A stretch of 64,000 nt of DNA from contig FP929140.1 in the NCBI GenBank assembly GCA_000198515.1, positions 1,648,527-1,712,526 of the forward strand, given 5' to 3'. Made by a program: the position numbers and the translations under genes. This stretch comes from a gamma proteobacterium HdN1 (GTDB taxonomy: Bacteria; Pseudomonadota; Gammaproteobacteria; Pseudomonadales; Ketobacteraceae). The stretch's first letter is position 1, and each line of letters begins with the position of its first letter. The notes beneath the pieces are model-generated. The model did not search any database, had not been told where the DNA came from, and was given only the letters and a program-made list of their open reading frames with translations. Positions 32,895 to 41,763 of the stretch are shown here, piece after piece.

Positions 32895-35738
32895 ATGGCA
32901 AAGCGCTACATCGTTGGCATTGATTTAGGCACGACGCATACTGTAGTTGGATATGCGTCGCTGGATGCTGCGCTTACACCGGATGCGGTTCGTATTTTTC
33001 CGATTGAGCAGCTCGTGGCCGCAGGGCAAGTGGCGGCGCGCAATGTGCTGCCCTCGTTTCGCTATCACCCGATTGCGGAGGAATTTCGTGCGGAACATAT
33101 TGCACTGCCGTGGTCAAATCCGCCGCTTTCAGAAGAAGATGTCCCTTATATTGGTGGGGAATTCGGGCGGGAAATGGGTGCCAAAGTCGAAGGCCGCTTG
33201 GTGGCTAGTGCCAAGAGCTGGCTTTCTCACGATCAGGTAGATCGTACTGCGCCGATCTTGCCATGGGGTGCGGAGGAAGCACAAACGGGTGATCCCAAAA
33301 GCGCTGAAGGTGGGGTTGGTCAATCCGGAAGAAATGTCGCAAAAGTATCGCCGGTGGTGGCGAGCGCCAGCTATCTTGCACATGTGCGTAACGCGTGGAA
33401 TGCGGCGCACCCTGAGGCTCCTCTAGAGCAACAAGAAATCATCTTGACGGTGCCGGCATCCTTTGATGAAGCCGCCCGCGCCTATACCTTGGAAGCCGCG
33501 CATCTCTCTGGGTTGACTCAAATTCGCCTGCTCGAAGAACCGCAAGCCGTTTGCTATGACTGGTTCTTGCGTCATCGTGAACAGGCACCTGCGTTGCTTG
33601 GTGATGCGCGGCTGATGTTGGTCGTTGATGTCGGGGGCGGCACAACCGACTTGAGCCTGATTCGCGTTGAACTGCAGCAAGGGGAGCTTAAACTTACCCG
33701 CATTGCTGTGGGTGATCACCTGATGCTCGGTGGGGATAATCTTGATCTTGCTCTCGCCCATACGGTAGAAACACGTTTGAACGGTGATGCGCGCAAGCTT
33801 TCCGTTGCGGCGCTCAGCCAGCTATTGCAACAGACCCGTAACGCTAAAGAACAGTTGCTGGCTTCGGAGGGCCCGGAATCGGTAACGGTGACGCTGCTGG
33901 GCGGTGGTCGCAAGCTGATTGGCGCGGCGCGCAGCGCGGTGCTGACCCGAGCCGAGGTGAATGCAGTTGCACTTGATGGGTTTTTGCCAATCACGCCTTA
34001 TAGCGAATTACCGCAGCGCCGTCGTAGCGCCGTGGTCGAGTTTGGCCTGCCATATGTGGCAGACCCAGCGATTTCGAGACATCTGGCGGCGTTCTTCCAC
34101 GCTCACGAGAAAGCCTGCCGCGCGGCTTTGGGTAATAAAATCCAGCCAGACGCAGCGCCGATTGCTGATTGCGTAATTTATAACGGCGGTTTTTTTCAGG
34201 CCAAGGTTTTGCGCGAACGGCTTGGCGAGCTGTTGGAATCTTGGTCGTCGCAACCGGTTCGATTGCTGGAAAATGCTCACCCGGATTACGCGGTCGCTTT
34301 AGGGGCCGTTACCTACGGCATTACCCGCCGGAAAGGTGAGCGCATTATTGGCGGCGGTTCGGCGCGCAGCTTCTTTCTGCTGGTGGATGATGCCGATGGC
34401 CAGCGCCATGCGGTCTGCCTGCTTCCAAAAGGCAGCGAAGAAGGACGTGAGATTGAGCTACCGGAACGCAGATTCGTTCTGCGCCTGGGGCAGCCGGTCG
34501 CGTTTCCGCTGGCTTCCTTTAGCGGTGATCGGCAATTTTTGCCGGGTGAGGTGATTTCAGCGGAAGACGATGCGGCGAACGGCAACGCCACTTTGCTGAA
34601 GCTGCCACCCCTGATGGCACGCCTTGACGTGCAGGGAGGCGTTCAGCCAACGGTTGAAGTCAGGCTTACCTCTACCCTGACGGAAACAGGCGTGTTGCGG
34701 GTGGATTGCGTCGATACCGGCGCGGATCAGCGGCGCTGGGCTCTGGAATTCAGCGTGCGCCGCGCGCCGCGCAGCGTAAATACTGCCGATTTGCCGCAAG
34801 GTTTTGAAGATGCTGCTGCGCGAATTGCCGACGTATTTATTAAGAGTGATCGTCAGTTTGATCCAAAACGGGTCAAGAGCTTGCGCGAGGACATCGAGAA
34901 ACGCCTACGTTCGCGTAACGATTGGGATATACCGCTGTTGAGGGCGCTGTTCGATGAACTGCTAAAAGGTGTGGGAAAGCGCCGCCGCTCGCTGACGCAT
35001 GAGCGCGTTTGGTTCAACCTTGCAGGGTTTTGCCTGCGCCCCGGTTTTGGTTACCCGCTGGATGATTGGCGTATCGAACAGGTATGGCCGTTATTTGAAC
35101 AGGGGCTGCAGTTCCCGCAGGAAAATCAAAGCTGGGCGGAGTGGTGGACGTTCTGGCGACGTGCGGCGGGTGGTCTCAAGAGTGAACAGCAGGGGGAGCT
35201 TCTCGCTGCAATTAGCAAATATATCGACCCAACGCATTCTCGCAACAGCAAGATTCAAACGGAAGTAAAAACCCGCAGCTATGAAGATATGGTGCGCTTG
35301 GCGGGAAGCTTGGAACATTTGCCGGTGGCGAGCAAGGTTCAGCTAGCGGAATGGTTTGTGGCAAGGCTCGCCAAGAGCGCGGAGAGTGCGACGACTTGGT
35401 GGGCCTTAGGGCGCGTGGCGTCACGCGTGCCTTTCCACGGAAGCGCTCATTCGGTGGTGCCTAAACATAACGTCGAGGCTTGGTTACAGGTTTTGCTGCG
35501 CGAAGACTGGAAGAAAAATTCCAACGCAGCGTTTGCAGCGGTCATGATGTCGCGCATGAGTGGTGATCGTGTGCGCGATATTGACGATGCCCTGCGCCAA
35601 CAGGTGCTTGAAAAACTAAAAGCCTCTAAAGCATCCAGCTTATGGCTTTCTTTGGTCAGCGAAGTGGTGGAGCTGGATGAGGGCGAGAGCAAGCGAGTGT
35701 TTGGCGAGGCCCTGCCGATTGGCCTGACCCTGATTTGA
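32895..35738 (+). CDS. Large Hsp70-family protein with DUF3731-type C-terminal region (second of two)
   Basis: From ATG 32895 (GAGGG site) the product has 947 residues; an upstream in-frame start at 32859 is less likely. The ATPase half shows 'GIDLGTTHTVVGYAS', 'VVDVGGGTTDLSLIRV', 'LEEPQAVCYDW' and 'CVIYNGGFFQAKVL'. A C-terminal half of about 350 helical residues, with 'FNLAGFCLRPGFGYPLDDWRIEQ' and many Trp, matches the extra domain known as DUF3731. The two Hsp70 proteins are similar to each other over the ATPase domain and may work together. Confidence 0.87.
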   Translation: MAKRYIVGIDLGTTHTVVGYASLDAALTPDAVRIFPIEQLVAAGQVAARNVLPSFRYHPIAEEFRAEHIALPWSNPPLSEEDVPYIGGEFGREMGAKVEGRLVASAKSWLSHDQVDRTAPILPWGAEEAQTGDPKSAEGGVGQSGRNVAKVSPVVASASYLAHVRNAWNAAHPEAPLEQQEIILTVPASFDEAARAYTLEAAHLSGLTQIRLLEEPQAVCYDWFLRHREQAPALLGDARLMLVVDVGGGTTDLSLIRVELQQGELKLTRIAVGDHLMLGGDNLDLALAHTVETRLNGDARKLSVAALSQLLQQTRNAKEQLLASEGPESVTVTLLGGGRKLIGAARSAVLTRAEVNAVALDGFLPITPYSELPQRRRSAVVEFGLPYVADPAISRHLAAFFHAHEKACRAALGNKIQPDAAPIADCVIYNGGFFQAKVLRERLGELLESWSSQPVRLLENAHPDYAVALGAVTYGITRRKGERIIGGGSARSFFLLVDDADGQRHAVCLLPKGSEEGREIELPERRFVLRLGQPVAFPLASFSGDRQFLPGEVISAEDDAANGNATLLKLPPLMARLDVQGGVQPTVEVRLTSTLTETGVLRVDCVDTGADQRRWALEFSVRRAPRSVNTADLPQGFEDAAARIADVFIKSDRQFDPKRVKSLREDIEKRLRSRNDWDIPLLRALFDELLKGVGKRRRSLTHERVWFNLAGFCLRPGFGYPLDDWRIEQVWPLFEQGLQFPQENQSWAEWWTFWRRAAGGLKSEQQGELLAAISKYIDPTHSRNSKIQTEVKTRSYEDMVRLAGSLEHLPVASKVQLAEWFVARLAKSAESATTWWALGRVASRVPFHGSAHSVVPKHNVEAWLQVLLREDWKKNSNAAFAAVMMSRMSGDRVRDIDDALRQQVLEKLKASKASSLWLSLVSEVVELDEGESKRVFGEALPIGLTLI

Positions 35739-35748
35739 ATCGTATATG

Positions 35749-35799
35749 GGCACGGCGTGCCGTGCCCTATCTGTCCGTGCCCCACCCATGCCGTGCCCC
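35749..35799 (+). repeat. Hairpin and CCGTGCCC repeats between convergent genes
   Basis: Nine-base arms GGGCACGGC and GCCGTGCCC (35749-35757, 35760-35768) form a tight hairpin just after the second Hsp70 stop. CCGTGCCC also occurs at 35761, 35776 and 35792. There is no T-run. It may end transcription of both convergent genes. Confidence 0.55.
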
Positions 35800-35818
35800 C
35801 ATCCAAACGGAGTTACGT

Positions 35819-37048
35819 TTAGCCTTGGCGATGCTGGTTGCGATAGCGTTCTAGGAAGCGTGCGATTCGTCCGATTGCGTCTACCAGATCTTCTTCGCGC
35901 GGTAGAAACACTACGCGGAAGTGATCGGGGGCTGGCCAGTTAAAGCCGCTGCCTTGGACGACCAGAACTTTTTCCTGCACCAGCAGATCCAGAATGAAAT
36001 CCTGATCGTTAGTGATCGGATAAACCTTTGGATCCAGTTTGGGGAACATATACAGCGCTGCGCGTGGCTTCACGCAGCTTACCCCAGGAATTTCATTGAG
36101 CAGCCGCCACGCGGTATCGCGCTGGCGGTGCAGGCGCCCGCCGGGTTTGGTGAGTTCGTAAATACTCTGGTATCCGCCGAGTGCGGTTTGAATGGCGTAT
36201 TGAGACGGTACGTTCGCACAGAGACGCATGGAGGAAAGCATCTCCAAGCCTTCTATATAGTCGCGTGCATCGCGGATATTGCCGGAAAGAATCATCCATC
36301 CAGAGCGGTAGCCTGCGGCTCGGTAGGTTTTGGAGAGGCCGTTGAGCGTTACGAACAATAGATCGTCTGCGAGCGATGCGGTGGAAACGTGGTGCGCATC
36401 GTCGTAGAGAATCTTGTCGTAAATTTCATCTGAAAACACGACAAGATTGTGCTGGCGAGCGATCTCGATCATGCCCTCAAGAATCTCTGGAGGATAGACG
36501 GTTCCAGTGGGATTATTGGGGTTGATAATCACAATTGCCTTGGTACGTTCGTTGACCTTGTTGCGGATGTCCTCTAAATCGGGATACCACTCGGCCTGTT
36601 CGTCGCATAGATAGTGAACGGCTTTTCCGCCAGCGAGGCTCACTGCGGCCGTCCAGAGTGGATAGTCAGGCATTGGAATGAGGACTTCATCCCCATTGTT
36701 AATGAGTGCCTGCATCGACATTACGATCAGCTCGCTCGCGCCGTTCCCCAGATAGATCTCGTCGATCCCTACGTTAGCAATGCCTTTCTTTTGGCAATCC
36801 TGCATGACTGCTTTGCGTGCGCTAAAGAGCCCTTTGGAATCACAATAGCCAGATGCATTCGGCAGGTTGGCAATCACATCCTGTACGATTTCATCGGGTG
36901 GTACAAAGTCAAAAGGTGCGGGGTTGCCGATGTTTAGCTTGATGACTCTTTGCCCGTCCTCCTCCAATTTGCGCGCGTGTGCCAACACAGGCCCGCGAAT
37001 GTCGTAACAAACGTTGTGGAGCTTGGTTGATTTTTTTACGGGCTTCAT
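35819..37048 (-). CDS. alaA: Alanine-synthesising aminotransferase AlaA
   Basis: AlaA transfers an amino group from glutamate to pyruvate using PLP. From ATG 37048 the 409-residue product aligns by eye with E. coli AlaA from its start ('KLHNVCYDIRGPVLAHARKLEEDG'). Fold type I marks are 'NPNNPTGTVYPPE', 'SDEIYDKILYDDA' and the Schiff-base lysine in 'LNGLSKTYRAAGYRSGW'. An in-frame ATG at 37102 would add 18 residues absent from the family. It is convergent with the Hsp70 genes. Confidence 0.94.
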   Translation of the reverse strand: MKPVKKSTKLHNVCYDIRGPVLAHARKLEEDGQRVIKLNIGNPAPFDFVPPDEIVQDVIANLPNASGYCDSKGLFSARKAVMQDCQKKGIANVGIDEIYLGNGASELIVMSMQALINNGDEVLIPMPDYPLWTAAVSLAGGKAVHYLCDEQAEWYPDLEDIRNKVNERTKAIVIINPNNPTGTVYPPEILEGMIEIARQHNLVVFSDEIYDKILYDDAHHVSTASLADDLLFVTLNGLSKTYRAAGYRSGWMILSGNIRDARDYIEGLEMLSSMRLCANVPSQYAIQTALGGYQSIYELTKPGGRLHRQRDTAWRLLNEIPGVSCVKPRAALYMFPKLDPKVYPITNDQDFILDLLVQEKVLVVQGSGFNWPAPDHFRVVFLPREEDLVDAIGRIARFLERYRNQHRQG

Positions 37049-37280
37049 GATGAGGTACCACTTCTTTCGGTTAACGGTTAGCAATCGCTTAGAACGCGGC
37101 ATTTTACCTGAAGATTGCTGTGACGGGGTGGATTTTCATGATTCGCTTCGCGAACAGTTGATTTCTATCGGCGTAGGAGTTGACGCAAGAGCGGCGTAGG
37201 GGCGACAGTAAGCCCGCGCTGTGTTTTGCACCTAGGATTGGCTAACACTTTTTGCTAATGATTTCGCTGAGGACACGAAT

Positions 37281-37682
37281 ATGGACAACCAAATCCGTAA
37301 AACCCTAGAAGAATGGAAAGATTCGCTGACGCAGGAAGAGTATCAGGTGTGCCGGTTGGGTGGCACAGAGCCGACGTTTAGCGGGCGCTACTGGGATCAC
37401 CATGAGGCAGGAAATTACCATTGTGCCTGCTGTAATGCTCTGCTGTTTCGATCCGACAGCAAGTTTGATTCGGGAACCGGCTGGCCGAGCTTTACGCACC
37501 CAGAATCTGAGCGCACGCTACATGAAGTTGAAGACCGTAGCCACGGTATGCGGCGCGTGGAAGTGCGCTGTTATGTCTGTGATGCTCATTTAGGCCACGT
37601 GTTCCCCGACGGCCCCGCTCCAGGCGGCCTGCGCTACTGCATTAATTCTGCCGCGCTTCGGTTTATCCCGGATCTTCGCTAA
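37281..37682 (+). CDS. msrB: Peptide-methionine (R)-S-oxide reductase
   Basis: MsrB repairs methionine-R-sulfoxide in proteins using thioredoxin. The 133-residue product has two zinc-binding CxxC pairs ('CACC', 'CYVC'), the substrate-binding 'GTGWPSFTHP' and 'DAHLGHVFPDGP', and the catalytic Cys in 'LRYCINSAALRF'. The length is typical for a single-domain MsrB. It begins ATG after a GAGGAC site. Confidence 0.95.
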   Translation: MDNQIRKTLEEWKDSLTQEEYQVCRLGGTEPTFSGRYWDHHEAGNYHCACCNALLFRSDSKFDSGTGWPSFTHPESERTLHEVEDRSHGMRRVEVRCYVCDAHLGHVFPDGPAPGGLRYCINSAALRFIPDLR

Positions 37683-38249
37683 CGGTATTCTGCTTTTGCT
37701 GGTGCTTTTGTTGGAAAGTCGAGATCGCGATTTTTATTGCGTTAGCAGGGTCCTTAAATGCCTGTTTTTCAACTGCCTGTATCTTTTTGTAAATAAAAGC
37801 TTGCGGAATTTGGCAACATCAATTAGGTAGCTGCACAAGTTATCAACAGGGTATTACCAACCAGCCCACACGGTTGTGAACAAAAGTCAAGGCAGCTGGA
37901 GAAGTTCTTTAAGGTACACAAAGTGTGCAGTAGTCAGCACAGTTTGTGCAGAATGCAAGTAGAAGAATCGTACAAAGTAAGTGAACGCTTTCGCTACAGT
38001 TGTTGAAAACTGGGAAAATTGTGATTGCAACGCTTAAGGGGTATTAAGTGCATGAAATTGATCAAATAATAATTGATCAATTTATGATCAATTTGTTGGG
38101 TGGGGCGAAATAAGGGGGGGTGTAGAGAGGTTTTCAGGATTTACCAACAGAGTTATCCACAGATTTTGTGGGTAAGTTTTCGTAGCTGAATGATTGCAAA
38201 AAATTACAGTGTTGCATCAAAGCTAATAACATCATAAAGGAGTGGGCAA
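37683..38249. other. 567-base non-coding region with DnaA-box-like sites and an AT-rich GATC segment
   Basis: No credible gene is present. TTATCAACA (one mismatch from the DnaA box) is at 37840-37848. A perfect TTATCCACA is at 38153-38161, and a one-mismatch site in the opposite direction at 38167-38175. Between them, at 38045-38098, lies an AT-rich segment with three GATC sites (38060, 38075, 38086), the first two inside TTGATCAA. A G-rich run sits at 38113-38120. The set resembles parts of a replication or DnaA-titration site, but the usual oriC neighbours (dnaA, mnmG, parA, rpmH) are absent. Confidence 0.6.
38153..38175. promoter_or_regulatory. Inverted pair of DnaA boxes upstream of the glutathione peroxidase gene
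   Basis: TTATCCACA (perfect) and TGTGGGTAA (reverse strand TTACCCACA, one mismatch) face each other with a 5-base spacer, 75 bases before the gpx start. DnaA can also regulate transcription, so this may be a regulatory site for the next gene. Confidence 0.5.
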
Positions 38250-38741
38250 GTGAAAACAGTGTTTGATTTTTCTGCGACGGATCTAAAGGGCGCCGAGCAA
38301 GCGTTAGAGCAATATCAGGGCAAAGTCCTGCTCATCGTCAATACGGCGAGTAAGTGCGGTTTTACGCCGCAGTACGAGGGGTTGGAAGCGCTCTGGGAGA
38401 AGTACGCTGCGCAGGGGCTTGTGGTGCTTGGCTTTCCCTGCAATCAGTTTGGACACCAAGAGCCGGGAACGAGTGAACAGATTGCGAGTTTTTGCGATCT
38501 AAATTACGGTGTAAGTTTTCCGATGTTTGGTCGTATTGATGTCAACGGGGCGGCTGCTCATCCGCTGTTTGCTCATCTAAAAAAGGCGGCTCCAGGGCTT
38601 TTGGGAACCGAAGCGATCAAATGGAATTTTACGAAGTTCCTAGTGAATCGTAAGGGGGAGGTGGTGGCTCGCTTTGCTTCGAAGGATCGCCCAGCGAGCA
38701 TTGAAAATAGAATACAGTCATTGCTGGCAGAATCCGTTTAG
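38250..38741 (+). CDS. Glutathione peroxidase family (thiol peroxidase), BtuE-like
   Basis: The enzyme reduces peroxides with glutathione or thioredoxin. The 163-residue product has peroxidatic Cys36 in 'NTASKCGFTPQYEGLE' (Cys, not selenocysteine), the conserved 'FPCNQFGHQEPGT' and 'IKWNFTKFLVNR'. Gln, Trp and Asn of the catalytic tetrad are present. The start is GTG after an AAAGGAG site. It is convergent with the membrane-anchored coiled-coil gene. Confidence 0.93.
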   Translation: MKTVFDFSATDLKGAEQALEQYQGKVLLIVNTASKCGFTPQYEGLEALWEKYAAQGLVVLGFPCNQFGHQEPGTSEQIASFCDLNYGVSFPMFGRIDVNGAAAHPLFAHLKKAAPGLLGTEAIKWNFTKFLVNRKGEVVARFASKDRPASIENRIQSLLAESV

Positions 38742-38750
38742 CGAGCGTGG

Positions 38751-39524
38751 CTAGAAGTATTTCTTTTTCCAAGCGTCATCTTCGTTGTTGAGATCGTCCA
38801 CGCCTTTCGTGAGTTCCGATGCGTCGGGTGATTTTCGTATGGTTCCGGACTCTTCGTCAGCGAGGCGGTTGAGCTCGTCGCACAGTGCGTTTAGCTGGCT
38901 GATGCGCTGGGCATAGCGGCCGTTGTGGTTACGCTTGGTGAGCTCGCCGGAGGCTTTCTGATAGTGGTACACGGCGAGTTTCCATTTGCGCGCGACTTTA
39001 TTTTGCTCGGCAATCAAGATGAGTTGGCTCACAGTGGCTTCTGCGAAGGCGTCGTGAATGTGAGCACGGAAGGCGTTGCCGGCGTTGTTTGGAATGATGC
39101 CGGATTCTTCAAAGCTGTCGATGATCTTGAGAAGTTCCTGGAGGAGGGCGCGAATCTCGTTGCCTTCCTGCGGGGTCGAGAAAGTGGGTGGGCTAGGCTC
39201 TGCAGCGGCGTTGTTGCAGTCCGCAAGCATGGCGATAGTGCTGTCCAGTTTTTTCTTGTAGGTGTCTTGGGTGGGGGCGAGCTCGACCAGCTTTTCGAGG
39301 CGCTTCTGAACCTCCCCTAGAATGACTCGCTTAAATTCCTTGTGGATGTAGGCGTCAGGGACGGCTTCAACGATGCGTAGTAGACGGTGCGAGACTTCGC
39401 TGAGCTGGCCGATCATCGCGCCTTTTTTTGCTTTTTCTTTTTCCATGTTGCGATTGACGTAGAACATCCCTGCCAATACAACGGCGCCAAGCACAACAAA
39501 GGCAGCAATTAACTCGGTGGACAT
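38751..39524 (-). CDS. Membrane-anchored helical protein of unknown function
   Basis: The 257-residue product has one N-terminal membrane helix (4-24) and then a cytoplasmic, mostly helical body with charged coiled-coil stretches. 'YHYQKASGELTKRNHNGRYAQRI' near 190-210 looks like a conserved core, and the C terminus 'EDDAWKKKYF' is a short basic-aromatic tail. I do not recognise a named family, though proteins of this layout occur in gammaproteobacteria. There is no neighbour that suggests a role. Confidence 0.78.
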   Translation of the reverse strand: MSTELIAAFVVLGAVVLAGMFYVNRNMEKEKAKKGAMIGQLSEVSHRLLRIVEAVPDAYIHKEFKRVILGEVQKRLEKLVELAPTQDTYKKKLDSTIAMLADCNNAAAEPSPPTFSTPQEGNEIRALLQELLKIIDSFEESGIIPNNAGNAFRAHIHDAFAEATVSQLILIAEQNKVARKWKLAVYHYQKASGELTKRNHNGRYAQRISQLNALCDELNRLADEESGTIRKSPDASELTKGVDDLNNEDDAWKKKYF

Positions 39525-39774
39525 GATTTGTTCCTAGTTCTCGTAAGCGCCAAGGCTTGGCTTTAGGATATTCGGTTGTAGGGATGAGGTTTGGCGTCTA
39601 ATGGCTATGCGTTTGAGTTTAGACAGAGATCAGTCGTGCCGCTAGTTTGTGTATTAGTACTTGACGTAATCCGGGAATCTCCATAGAATCTGCGCCGGTT
39701 TCACTGCTGGCCTAATTGTTCGGTGGAGCCGCGTAGTTGACTGAATTTTCTAAAAATTCGTCAGTTCGCTCTGC

Positions 39775-39850
39775 GTCCCTTTCGTCTAGAGGCCTAGGAC
39801 ATTGCCCTTTCACGGCAACGACAGGGGTTCGAATCCCCTAAGGGACGCCA
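39775..39850 (+). tRNA. tRNA-Glu (anticodon UUC)
   Basis: The sequence folds as a standard cloverleaf: acceptor arms GTCCCTT (39775-39781) and AAGGGAC (39840-39846), discriminator G, encoded CCA at 39848-39850, a TTGCC/GGCAA anticodon stem with loop CTTTCAC (anticodon TTC), and a GGTTCGAAT T-loop segment. Acceptor and anticodon match tRNA-Glu. An intrinsic terminator follows 15 bases later. Confidence 0.97.
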
Positions 39851-39864
39851 CATTGCTAAATCAG

Positions 39865-39898
39865 AAAGCCCGACAGTTTTTGCTGTCGGGCTTTTTTT
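39865..39898 (+). terminator. Intrinsic terminator after tRNA-Glu
   Basis: Perfect 12-base arms (39865-39876 and 39883-39894), a 6-base loop and a T-run to 39898. This is the strongest rho-independent terminator in the window and ends the tRNA transcript. Confidence 0.93.
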
Positions 39899-39961
39899 GT
39901 GGCTTCGTTTTGTGGTGTCGACGGCGCTCGCTTGTGAGGTCGATTACGACCACGGATCTAC

Positions 39962-40513
39962 CTATTTCAGCTTCTTCTCATAGGCTTCTTGACGTTTTAG
40001 GACCTCTGCCAACCTGGATTCGCTATTACTGATGCGGCGGCAAAATGTATCGCCGTTGAGGGGATTGAAGACGACTTTTCGCGCCCAAGGGCCGCCAAGA
40101 TCGGATGCGAGCAGCGAGATTCTGGCGGTTTCCAGCCAGCGAATTGCAAATGCGGCGTTTTGGTCGCCAATGGATAAATGTAGCGCAGGCATCATATTGC
40201 CGCCGCCGAAGGCTTTGGCAACGAGGCGCTTGCGCTCGGCACCCTTGCTTAATAGGCCGTTGGTGAGAGCATTCATGGCATCCTCACCGAAAAGCATTTC
40301 ACCAAGCGCGGCGAGCTTGCGCGGCGTAGGCTTGGGCAGCATGAAGTGATTGAGCCCGCCGATCTTGGCTTTAGGGTCGTACAGGCAAACGCCTACGCAA
40401 GAACCAAGGAGTGTAGAAATAGGGCGCTGGGTTTCGATGGCCCATTCCCCTGGGAACAGCTCAATCGCGGCCCGCTCCAGCCCTCTGGCCTCCAAGGTCA
40501 CGTCGTTGTCCAT
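39962..40513 (-). CDS. cheD: Chemoreceptor glutamine deamidase CheD
   Basis: CheD deamidates glutamines in chemoreceptors and can interact with CheC or CheY. From ATG 40513 the product has 183 residues. The catalytic Cys in 'STLLGSCVGVCLYD' and His in 'GGLNHFMLP' are present, and 'KAFGGGNMMP' is typical. The frame continues upstream into cheB, but that extension is low-complexity and not part of the family. It is the last gene of the minus-strand chemotaxis cluster, 73 bases after cheB. Confidence 0.9.
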   Translation of the reverse strand: MDNDVTLEARGLERAAIELFPGEWAIETQRPISTLLGSCVGVCLYDPKAKIGGLNHFMLPKPTPRKLAALGEMLFGEDAMNALTNGLLSKGAERKRLVAKAFGGGNMMPALHLSIGDQNAAFAIRWLETARISLLASDLGGPWARKVVFNPLNGDTFCRRISNSESRLAEVLKRQEAYEKKLK

Positions 40514-40586
40514 TGTGGTCGCGCTGCCCAGTGATTGAAGTGGTGGCTCGGTTGCGTTACGGCTTGGTCTTTGCCTTTGCCTTTGC

Positions 40587-41696
40587 CTAACGGAATCCGG
40601 TGATCTCCCTTGCGATCTGCTCCAGCGGAATAATGCTGCTGGCGCCGCCGAGCTTGATGGCTTCTTTAGGCATACCAAATACAACACAACTGGCTTCGTC
40701 TTGCGCAATCGTGCGGGCGCCGGTGTCTAGCATCTCTTTGAGGCCGCGCGCGCCGTCGTCGCCCATGCCGGTCATGATGATGCCGAGGGCGTTTTTCCCG
40801 GCAACTTGCGCGACCGATCGAAAAAGGACGTCCACCGATGGTTTATGCCGGTTGACCAGCGGCCCGTCTACGACTTCAACGATGTATTGAGCACCGCTGC
40901 GCCTAAGCATCATGTGGCGCCCACCGGGTGCGATCAGAGCGCGGCCGGGGATCACCCGATCGCCGTGCTGCGCTTCTTTGACTTCCACTTTGCAGATGCT
41001 GTTGAGGCGCTCTGCAAACATGGCGGTAAACTTTTCTGGCATGTGCTGTACGATCACCATTCCGGGGCAAACCCCCGGTAGCGCCGTCAATACGACTTCG
41101 AGCGCCTGTGTGCCGCCCGTAGATGTGCCAATGGCAACCACTCCTTCGGTGGTTTTAGACATGGCGGTCACACCGGCCGCACGTGAGGCGAGGATCGCGT
41201 CGGCGGTTAGTTTAGGAGGAGGGGATGCAGACAGGGCGGGCGAGGTGGCGGCGGTGCGGTGGACGCTGGCTCTGGATGGATGGATATTTCTCATGTTAGA
41301 GCGTGCGGCAGAGCGTACTGCGGTAACAATGTCGTCGGAGGCTTCTTGCAAAAATTCTTTTACGCCGAGTTTCGGTTTGGTGATTACCGCTACTGCGCCG
41401 GCAGCGAGCGCTTCCATGGTGGTTTCTGCGGCCTTTTCGGTGAGCGAGGAGCACATGATGACGGGGGTTGGGCGTTCGCTCATGATTTTGCGTAAAAATG
41501 TAATGCCGTCCATACGTGGCATTTCGACATCAAGGGTAATGACGTCGGGCCAGTCCTTCTTCATTTTTTCCAACGCAAAGAGCGGGTCTGCAGCGACTCC
41601 TACGATTTCAATATCAGGCATCCGCTCCAAAGTTTCGCGGATTACCTGTCGCACAACCGCAGAGTCGTCAATGATCATGACCCGAATTTTACGCAT
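40587..41696 (-). CDS. cheB: Chemotaxis methylesterase/glutamine deamidase CheB
   Basis: CheB removes methyl groups from receptors when phosphorylated by CheA. From ATG 41696 (GAGG site just upstream) the product has 369 residues. The receiver domain shows '[11 protein letters not shown]' and '[13 protein letters not shown]'; the methylesterase domain shows catalytic Ser in '[10 protein letters not shown]', His in '[16 protein letters not shown]' and Asp in '[13 protein letters not shown]'. A six-base unit TTTGCC is repeated three times right at the stop codon. CheA and CheW are not in the window. Confidence 0.95.
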   Translation of the reverse strand: MRKIRVMIIDDSAVVRQVIRETLERMPDIEIVGVAADPLFALEKMKKDWPDVITLDVEMPRMDGITFLRKIMSERPTPVIMCSSLTEKAAETTMEALAAGAVAVITKPKLGVKEFLQEASDDIVTAVRSAARSNMRNIHPSRASVHRTAATSPALSASPPPKLTADAILASRAAGVTAMSKTTEGVVAIGTSTGGTQALEVVLTALPGVCPGMVIVQHMPEKFTAMFAERLNSICKVEVKEAQHGDRVIPGRALIAPGGRHMMLRRSGAQYIVEVVDGPLVNRHKPSVDVLFRSVAQVAGKNALGIIMTGMGDDGARGLKEMLDTGARTIAQDEASCVVFGMPKEAIKLGGASSIIPLEQIAREITGFR

Positions 41697-41763
41697 TACT
41701 TGCCTCTGCTTCATTCACTACAAAGGTTGATGACAATAAGCGCTGCAACACGCCTATGTAGTC

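Noticed and set aside
38056-38092. Fnr/Anr box in the msrB-gpx gap
   Set aside because: TTGAT and ATCAA half-sites are present several times but never with the required 4-base spacing.
39775-39850. tRNA-Glu as an integration site of a genomic island
   Set aside because: No integrase gene and no repeated copy of the tRNA 3' end were seen; the following genes are ordinary chemotaxis genes.
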